In this document: one piece after another, positions 5,778 through 11,202 of the stretch
How positions within the stretch are numbered: position 1 is the first letter of the stretch
How the letters are laid out: each line of letters opens with the position of its first letter
Assembly: GCA_947645965.1 (NCBI GenBank)
Contig: CANSES010000033.1
Location: forward strand, 1-11,202
Reading direction: 5' to 3'
Origin: an uncultured Enterorhabdus sp.
GTDB taxonomy: Bacteria; Actinomycetota; Coriobacteriia; Coriobacteriales; Eggerthellaceae
Length of the DNA stretch: 11,202 nucleotides
Program-made: the position numbers and the translations under genes
The notes under the pieces: generated by a model
The model's input: the letters and a program-made list of their open reading frames with translations, nothing else
The model's database searches: none
Told to the model about the DNA's origin: nothing

Positions 5778-7523
5778 ATGGACCGCCGATTCAACGACTC
5801 CCGCGCCGGCCGCGCCTCGTCGCCGCGCTCCACCTACCACCGCGCCCAGAGCGCTATCGATGCGGCCCTGCCCGCCGTGGGCGGCCGGGCCAAGGTGGTG
5901 CTCGTGCTGTTCGCCGCCTTCGCCGCCATCTTCTTTCTGCGCCTGGTGTTTCTGCAGGTGATCGTGGCCGACCAGTACTCGGCCCAGGCCGAGGAGTCGC
6001 GCACCATCAGCTTCACCACCAATCCCCACCGCGGCACCATCTACGATCGCAACGGCATCGTGCTGGCCACCAGCGTGGAGGCCACCACCATCTACGCGAA
6101 CCCCGTGGAAGTGACCGATGTGGCCGGTGAGGCCCAGGCGCTCGCCGGCGTGCTCGGCGGGGAGACGGCCGATTACGAGGCCCTGCTCTCCAAGGGGGAG
6201 ACCTCGTTCGTGTACATCAAGCGCCAGGCCGAGGTGTCGGAGGGCGAGCGCGTGAAGGCGCTGGAGCTGGACGGCATCTACTTCATTGCCGATACGCGCC
6301 GGGAATACCCCAACGGCTCCATCGGCGGCCAGGTCATCGGTTACTGCAACGTGGACGGCGAGGGCATCACCGGCCTGGAGCTGCAGTACAACGACATCTT
6401 GCAGGGCACGCCCGGCACCTATGTGGCCGAGCGCGGCGAGAAGGGCTTTCCCATTCCCGGCGGCGTGAAGGAAGAGACGCCGGCGGTGGACGGCCAGGAC
6501 ATCATGATCTCGCTGGACATCAAGCTGCAGGACACCGTGGAGCAAGCGGTCATCGAGGGCATGGAGACCATCGAGACCGACCAGGGCAGCGCCATCGTGA
6601 TGGACGCCGCCACCGGCGAGATCTACGCCGCCTGCTCGCTGCCGCTCATGAACCCCGCTGACATGGAGTCCTCCGAGGTGGGCAGCGAGCATGTGAAGGC
6701 CATCACCCAGGTCTACGAACCCGGCTCCACCTTCAAGTCGGTGTCGGCCATGGCCATTCTGGAAGCTAAGAAGATGACGCCGGAATCCACCATGTTCTGC
6801 CCCAGCTCCATCTCGGCCAACGACTACGACGTCTCCGACGCCCACGAGCGCGAGGACGAGACCCTCACCCTGCGCGAGATCTTGAACCACTCGTCCAACG
6901 TGGGCATCTCCCTGGCCACCGAGGAGGCCGGCTTCGAGCACTTGAACGACGCCATCGGCCGCTACCACCTGACCGAGCGCACCGGCGTGGACTATCCGGG
7001 CGAGGGCTCGGGCCACGTGGAGGACTTCGAGAACTGGGGCACCATCGTCGGCTACAACGTCAGCTTCGGCCAGGGCATTTCCGTGACCCCCTTGCAGATG
7101 GTGCGCTTCTACGGCTGCATCGCCAACGACGGCGTCATGGTGACCCCGCACTTCCTCATTTCCAAGCCCCAGACCGGGGAGGTGGCCGAATACCCCACGG
7201 AAGTGGTGACCGAGGACGCCGAGGCCCTCACCGATCTGCGCTCGATGCTGCGCTCGGTGGTCACCGACGGTTCGGGCAAGAAGGCCGACGTGGAGGGCTA
7301 TCCGGTCTGCGGCAAGACCTCTACCGCCGAGGTGCCCTCGGAGCAGGGCGGCTACAAGGAGGGCGTCTACAACCTCGGTTTCTGCGGGTTCATCGACGGC
7401 GCTTCCACCAATTTAGTTTGTTTTGTAGGAGCCAACGAGGTTCCCTACACGCGCCAGACCACCCCGGTGTTTAACGCTATAATGACGAGTGCTGTCAAGC
7501 AATACAACATCACTTCATCGTAG
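5778..7523 (+). CDS. ftsI: Peptidoglycan D,D-transpeptidase FtsI (class B PBP, PBP3/PBP2 type)
   Basis: The septal transpeptidase that cross-links stem peptides on the outer face of the membrane. The 581 residues comprise a basic cytoplasmic tail (1-38), one transmembrane anchor (about 39-62), the pedestal domain beginning RGTIYDRNG (85-93), and the penicillin-binding domain. Active-site motifs are S317-T-F-K320, with S317 the acylated serine, and S372-S-N374. The third motif reads K513-T-S-T, with serine where nearly all enzymes have glycine (KTG). No PASTA domains follow, unlike SpoVD- or PBP2x-type proteins. ATG 5778 is preferred to GTG 5772 because TAGGGAG (5766-5772), which overlaps the ftsL stop, sits 5 nt before it. 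Near the 3' end, codons 7410-7430 are all AT-ending, unlike the rest of the gene. The gene ends 15 nt before murE. Confidence 0.94.
   Translation: MDRRFNDSRAGRASSPRSTYHRAQSAIDAALPAVGGRAKVVLVLFAAFAAIFFLRLVFLQVIVADQYSAQAEESRTISFTTNPHRGTIYDRNGIVLATSVEATTIYANPVEVTDVAGEAQALAGVLGGETADYEALLSKGETSFVYIKRQAEVSEGERVKALELDGIYFIADTRREYPNGSIGGQVIGYCNVDGEGITGLELQYNDILQGTPGTYVAERGEKGFPIPGGVKEETPAVDGQDIMISLDIKLQDTVEQAVIEGMETIETDQGSAIVMDAATGEIYAACSLPLMNPADMESSEVGSEHVKAITQVYEPGSTFKSVSAMAILEAKKMTPESTMFCPSSISANDYDVSDAHEREDETLTLREILNHSSNVGISLATEEAGFEHLNDAIGRYHLTERTGVDYPGEGSGHVEDFENWGTIVGYNVSFGQGISVTPLQMVRFYGCIANDGVMVTPHFLISKPQTGEVAEYPTEVVTEDAEALTDLRSMLRSVVTDGSGKKADVEGYPVCGKTSTAEVPSEQGGYKEGVYNLGFCGFIDGASTNLVCFVGANEVPYTRQTTPVFNAIMTSAVKQYNITSS
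7478..7483 (+). promoter_or_regulatory. Possible internal -10 element ahead of murE
   Basis: A perfect TATAAT inside the last codons of ftsI, 55 nt before the murE start. It uses ATA, a rare isoleucine codon in this DNA. No convincing -35 hexamer or extended -10 TG is visible at the right distance, so it may be chance. An internal promoter here would allow mur gene expression apart from the main mraZ promoter. Confidence 0.25.
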
Positions 7524-7538
7524 AGGGATCAATCAGCT

Positions 7539-9029
7539 ATGACCAAGACTTGCGCTGAGCTCTTCCAGGGCATGGAATGCACGATTATCGGCAACGGCGA
7601 TGAGGAGGTGGCCGGGCTCGCGTTCCGCAGCGATTGCGTGGGTCCGCACGACATGTTCTTCTGCATCGTGGGCAACGTGGTGGACGGCCACTCCTTTGCC
7701 CAGGATGCCATCGATCGCGGCGCCACGGTGCTCGTGGTGGAGCGCAAGGTGTACCTGGCCGACGCCACGGACGTGACCGAAGTGGTGGTGGCCGATTCCC
7801 GCAAGGCCATGGCGCACGTGGCCGCGAACTTCTACGACCATCCCTCCCGCGACTTCTCGCTCGTGGGCATCACCGGCACCAACGGCAAGACCACGACCAC
7901 CTACCTGGTGGAGCACATCGCGAACGCGGTGGGGAAGCGCTGCGGCGTGATCGGCACCGTGGGCAACAAGATCGCCGGGGTGCTGGAGAAGTCCGACCAC
8001 ACCACGCCCGAGTCGCCCGATCTGCAGCAGCTGTTCGCGCGCATGCGCGATGCCGGCTGCGACGTGGTGGCCATGGAGGTGAGCTCGCACGCCCTCGATC
8101 TGGTGCGCACCTGGGGCTCCACCTTCGCGGTGACGGCGTTCACGAACCTCACCCAGGACCACCTGGACTACCACCACACCTTCGACGACTACTTCGAGGC
8201 CAAGGCCCTGCTGTTCTCGCGGGACTATCCCGCCCGGCGCGTCATCAGCATCGACGGCGCCTGGGGCCGCGAGCTGTGGCGCCGCTGCAGCGAGGCCGGC
8301 GACGAGGTGATCACCACCGGTTTCGACACCACCGCCCAGATCCATCCCGTGGACGTGACCTACGAGGCCGACCGCACCATCGTCGATCTGGAGGTGCGCG
8401 GTCGCCGCATCACCGTGACCTATCCGCTCGTGGGCCGCTTCAACGTGGAGAACGTGATGACGGCCTTCGGCTGCGCTCTGCAGCTGGGCCTTTCCGCCGA
8501 GGCCATCGCCGATGCCCTGGCCACCATGGAGCCGGTGCCCGGCCGCCTGGAACGCGTGGCCGCCGCGGTGGAGGCCCCCATCAGCGTGTACGTCGACTAC
8601 GCCCACACCCCCGATGCGCTGACCAAGGCCGTCGCGTCCATCAAGGCCTTGAACGACCAGCGCACCTGCGTGGTGTTCGGCTGCGGCGGCAATCGCGACG
8701 CCACCAAGCGCCCCATCATGGGCCAGGCGGCCCTGGCCGCCGACTACGCCGTGGTCACGAGCGACAACCCGCGCCGCGAGGACCCGCTGGCCATCATCGA
8801 CGACATCGTGGGCGGCATGGACGGGGCCGACAACTTCCAGGTGGAGCCCGACCGCCGCGGCGCTATCGCCGCGGCCATCGCCTGGGCTGAGCCGGGGGAT
8901 GCCGTGCTCATTGCCGGCAAGGGCCACGAGGACTATCAGATCGTGGGCACCGAGACGCTTTCCTTCGACGACCGCAAGGTGGCCGCCGAGGAGCTGGAGC
9001 GCGCCTTCGGTTTGAAGGAGCAGGACTAG
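7539..9029 (+). CDS. murE: UDP-MurNAc-L-Ala-D-Glu:meso-diaminopimelate ligase MurE
   Basis: Adds the third stem-peptide residue to UDP-MurNAc-L-Ala-D-Glu with ATP, in the cytoplasm. The 496 residues show the three Mur ligase domains. The N-terminal UDP-binding domain covers about 1-105. The ATPase domain has the P-loop GITGTNGKTT at 110-119, HTTPESPDL, the MEVSSHALDL segment, and the lysine expected to be carbamylated in FEAKALLF (K222). The C-terminal domain contains YVDYAHTPDAL and D409-N-P-R412. In this family DNPR marks enzymes that add meso-diaminopimelate (EC 6.3.2.13); lysine-adding MurE lack the arginine. The cell wall is therefore predicted to contain meso-DAP. The ATG at 7539 follows AGAGGGA at a slightly long distance and sits 15 nt after the ftsI stop. 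Confidence 0.96.
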   Translation: MTKTCAELFQGMECTIIGNGDEEVAGLAFRSDCVGPHDMFFCIVGNVVDGHSFAQDAIDRGATVLVVERKVYLADATDVTEVVVADSRKAMAHVAANFYDHPSRDFSLVGITGTNGKTTTTYLVEHIANAVGKRCGVIGTVGNKIAGVLEKSDHTTPESPDLQQLFARMRDAGCDVVAMEVSSHALDLVRTWGSTFAVTAFTNLTQDHLDYHHTFDDYFEAKALLFSRDYPARRVISIDGAWGRELWRRCSEAGDEVITTGFDTTAQIHPVDVTYEADRTIVDLEVRGRRITVTYPLVGRFNVENVMTAFGCALQLGLSAEAIADALATMEPVPGRLERVAAAVEAPISVYVDYAHTPDALTKAVASIKALNDQRTCVVFGCGGNRDATKRPIMGQAALAADYAVVTSDNPRREDPLAIIDDIVGGMDGADNFQVEPDRRGAIAAAIAWAEPGDAVLIAGKGHEDYQIVGTETLSFDDRKVAAEELERAFGLKEQD

Positions 9030-9044
9030 CGGGAAAGGAACACC

Positions 9045-10547
9045 GTGCGCCTTAACGCCAAACAAATCGCAGCATACACAGGCGGCCAGTTTCTCATCGA
9101 TCCCATCGACCCCAGCGCGCTGATGTGCGGCATCACCTGGGATTCTCGCGAGGTGCGCCCCGGCTGGCTCTACGTGGCGCTGCCCGGAGAGCGGGTGGAC
9201 GGCCACGACTTTGTCGGCGCCGCCCTGCGCGCCGGTGCCGCCGGTGCGCTCGTCACGGAGCGGCCCGACGCGGCGGCGAGCCTGCTCGCCCGCGAGATGG
9301 GGGCCGCCATCATCGAGGTGGCCAACACGGCCAGCGCCATCACCGATCTGGCCCGGGCCTGGCGCGGGCATCTGCGCGGCCGCGTCATCGGGCTCACGGG
9401 CTCGGTGGGCAAGACCACTACGAAGAATCTCACGCGGGACGTGTGCGCCGCCTACGGCAGCACCGTGGCCACCCGCGCCAACCAGAACAACGAGCTGGGC
9501 GTGCCCCGCACCCTTTTGGCCGCCGACCCGGAGACCGCCGTCGTGGTGGTGGAGATGGGCATGCGCGGCACCGGCCAGATCGCCGCGTTGTGCGACTTCG
9601 TGCGCCCCGACTGGGGCGTGGTCACCAACGTGGGGGAGAGCCACATCGAGCTATTGGGCTCGCGGGAGAACATCGCCCGGGCCAAGTCCGAGCTGTACGC
9701 CGCCCTGCCCGCGGGCACGGGCCGCGCCTTTCTGAACCTGGACGAGCCGATGCTCGACATCCTCATGGACGCCGGCGATCTGCGCGAGCGCCCCGTGGCC
9801 CTCGTGGGCTTCGAGGGCCATCCCGACGAGGCGGCCTGCGAGCTGCTCGAGCGCGACGAGACCCTGTGCGAGGAAGTGGTGTGGGCCGAGGACGTCACCT
9901 TGGACGCCGAGGGCCGCGCCCGCTTCACCCTGTGCGCCCGCGATCACGCCGACGTGGAGGAGCTGGCCCTGTTCGCGCCCGTGGAGCGCTGCGCCTGCGA
10001 GCTGGCCCTAACCGGCCGCCACAACGTGGACAACGCCTGCGCGGCCGCGGCCGTGGGCTACGCGTTGGGATTGGATCTGGAGACCATCGCGGCAGCTCTG
10101 AGCGCCTCGGTGCCCGAGCCCGGGCGCCAGGAGGTCATCGCGGCCCGCGGCGGCTTCACCATCATCAACGACGCCTACAACGCGAGCCCCGATTCCATGC
10201 GGGCCTCGCTTTCCACCTTCGCCGCCACCGAGGTGGCCGGCCGCCGCGTCGCCGTGCTCGGCGATATGGGCGAGCTCGGCGCCTTCGCCGAGGCCTGCCA
10301 TCGCGGCGTGGGGGCGCATCTGGCCGGCCTGCCCGTCCATCGCGTGATCTGCGTGGGCGAGCTGGCGACCTTCATCGCCGAGGGCGCCGCCGCGGCCGGC
10401 ATGGACGCCGCCCGCATCAGCCGGGCGGCCACGGTGGCCGATGTGCTGGAAGAACTTGATACCTTGTTGGAGCCCGGGGACGCCGTGCTCGTGAAAGCGT
10501 CCCATTTCATGGGGCTTACCCGTGTTGTCGAAGGATTGGTCCATTAA
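9045..10547 (+). CDS. murF: UDP-MurNAc-tripeptide:D-alanyl-D-alanine ligase MurF
   Basis: Completes the cytoplasmic precursor by joining D-Ala-D-Ala to UDP-MurNAc-tripeptide (EC 6.3.2.10). The 500 residues carry the P-loop GLTGSVGKTTT at 116-126, then NQNNELGVP, VVEMGMRGTGQI and TNVGESHIELLGS in the ATPase domain. The C-terminal domain has HNVDNACAAAA, the MurF-typical INDAYNASPDSM and VLGDMGELG. The NQNNE and DAYNASP motifs separate it from MurC, MurD and MurE. The GTG at 9045 is preceded by AAAGGAA and lies 15 nt after the murE stop. The stop codon shares one base with the mraY start (TAATG at 10545-10549), indicating translational coupling. About 40 residues longer than E. coli MurF, partly from an acidic segment around 255-290. 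Confidence 0.96.
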   Translation: MRLNAKQIAAYTGGQFLIDPIDPSALMCGITWDSREVRPGWLYVALPGERVDGHDFVGAALRAGAAGALVTERPDAAASLLAREMGAAIIEVANTASAITDLARAWRGHLRGRVIGLTGSVGKTTTKNLTRDVCAAYGSTVATRANQNNELGVPRTLLAADPETAVVVVEMGMRGTGQIAALCDFVRPDWGVVTNVGESHIELLGSRENIARAKSELYAALPAGTGRAFLNLDEPMLDILMDAGDLRERPVALVGFEGHPDEAACELLERDETLCEEVVWAEDVTLDAEGRARFTLCARDHADVEELALFAPVERCACELALTGRHNVDNACAAAAVGYALGLDLETIAAALSASVPEPGRQEVIAARGGFTIINDAYNASPDSMRASLSTFAATEVAGRRVAVLGDMGELGAFAEACHRGVGAHLAGLPVHRVICVGELATFIAEGAAAAGMDAARISRAATVADVLEELDTLLEPGDAVLVKASHFMGLTRVVEGLVH

Positions 10548-11202
10548 TGTTCTCTCTGTTCTCATCCTATCCCACCTTTATGATCTTTCTGGCCGTGGTG
10601 CTGTCCATGGTGTTCACCATGGTGCTCATGCCGGCGTGGATTCGCTTCCTGCGTACGAGCCACATCGGCCAGCAAGTGCGCGCCGACGGCCCCCAGAGCC
10701 ATCTGGTGAAGCAGGGCACGCCCACCATGGGCGGCGTCATCATGCTGGTGGCGGTGATCGCCTTCACGCTTCTGGCCTCGGTGGGCGCACCTACCGTGGA
10801 GCTGTGGCTGCTCTTAGGCGCCACGGTGGCCACCGGCGTGCTCGGGCTCATCGACGACGCCTCGAAGGTGGCCCACGAGCGCTCGCTGGGGCTCACCCCC
10901 AAGGCGAAGCTCATCGGCCAGTTCCTCATCGCCGGCGTGTTCGTCATCTGCGCCGTGAACCTGCTGGACGTGGCCCCCACGGTGGAGATCCCCTTCGTGT
11001 GCACCATCGACCTGGGCGTGCTCACCACCGTGGTGCCCGTGGGCGGGGGCATCGAGATCCCCTGGCTCTACCTGGTGTACTGCCTCATCCTGCTGGTGGG
11101 CCTGTGCAACGCCGTGAACCTGACCGATGGCCTCGACGGCTTGGCCTCGGGCACGGTCATGGTGGTCATGCTCGTCATGGCGGCCATCGCGTTTCGCACC
11201 GG
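10547..11202 (+). CDS. mraY: Phospho-N-acetylmuramoyl-pentapeptide transferase MraY, 5' part
   Basis: Transfers phospho-MurNAc-pentapeptide from UDP to undecaprenyl phosphate, making lipid I at the inner face of the membrane. The frame opens at the ATG overlapping the murF stop and stays open for 218 codons to the window edge. Visible motifs are the GQQVRADGPQSHLVKQGTPTMGG segment of the first cytoplasmic loop, the aspartate pair in GLIDDASK (D103, D104), SLGLTPKAKLIGQ, and NLTDGLDGLA (191-200). Hydrophobic segments between them fit this multi-pass enzyme. The later conserved aspartate and histidine motifs lie beyond the window. GC-rich sequence without a separate ribosome binding site before the ATG fits coupling to murF. 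Confidence 0.95.
   Translation, partial: MFSLFSSYPTFMIFLAVVLSMVFTMVLMPAWIRFLRTSHIGQQVRADGPQSHLVKQGTPTMGGVIMLVAVIAFTLLASVGAPTVELWLLLGATVATGVLGLIDDASKVAHERSLGLTPKAKLIGQFLIAGVFVICAVNLLDVAPTVEIPFVCTIDLGVLTTVVPVGGGIEIPWLYLVYCLILLVGLCNAVNLTDGLDGLASGTVMVVMLVMAAIAFRT

Noticed and set aside
4854..7151. Long minus-strand open frame (765 codons) opposite ftsL and ftsI
   Set aside because: Its translation is low-complexity H/G/R/A/V-rich sequence with no recognisable domain, and it is antisense to well-supported genes. It arises from the GC-rich third positions of the real genes.
7533..9644. Long minus-strand open frame (703 codons) opposite murE and murF
   Set aside because: Same explanation: a compositional shadow of two motif-complete Mur ligases, without a plausible start signal or domain.

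Overview
The window is high-GC DNA carrying the first part of a canonical division and cell wall (dcw) cluster, with a few housekeeping genes upstream. The GC-rich codon choice, the meso-diaminopimelate-type MurE (DNPR motif), the dcw gene order and an FtsI without PASTA domains suggest a high-GC Gram-positive, possibly of the Coriobacteriia (Eggerthella-like). That placement is an inference, because no rRNA or other marker gene is present.

Left part, 1-2270. The window opens in the C-terminal end of a DUF1846 (UPF0371) family protein. It is followed 21 nt later by a TRIC/YadS-type (UPF0126) membrane channel, and then by a cytosolic type I L-asparaginase with its own good ribosome binding site. 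The asparaginase converges on a Xer-type tyrosine recombinase gene on the minus strand. The 157-nt gap between them holds two copies of a REP-like hairpin unit in inverted orientation.

Middle, 2271-3610. A complete XerD-like recombinase reads leftward. The 416-nt divergent region between it and mraZ has no gene. It holds a likely xer promoter at its left end, two small palindromes in the middle, and on the right a clear promoter (TTGCGA, 17 nt, TAATAT). That promoter sits inside TGNNN repeats at 10-bp steps, which match the known form of MraZ operator repeats.

Right part, 3611-11202. The cluster runs rsmH, ftsL, ftsI, murE, murF and mraY after mraZ, all on the plus strand. MraZ probably represses its own cluster. 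RsmH methylates 16S rRNA. FtsL and FtsI are septal membrane proteins, FtsI being the cross-linking transpeptidase. MurE and MurF finish the UDP-MurNAc-pentapeptide in the cytoplasm, and MraY, cut by the window edge, moves it to the lipid carrier. Gaps are short except for 118 nt between rsmH and ftsL, which contains a perfect 10-bp stem-loop. murF and mraY overlap by one base (TAATG).

I see no mobile element, CRISPR array, RNA gene or defence system, and the gene content is ordinary. The points worth a second look are regulatory or concern sequence detail: the MraZ-type operator array, the paired REP-like units, a KTS in place of KTG in FtsI, the rsmH-ftsL stem-loop, related basic tails in FtsL and FtsI, and an AT-rich codon run with a TATAAT near the end of ftsI.
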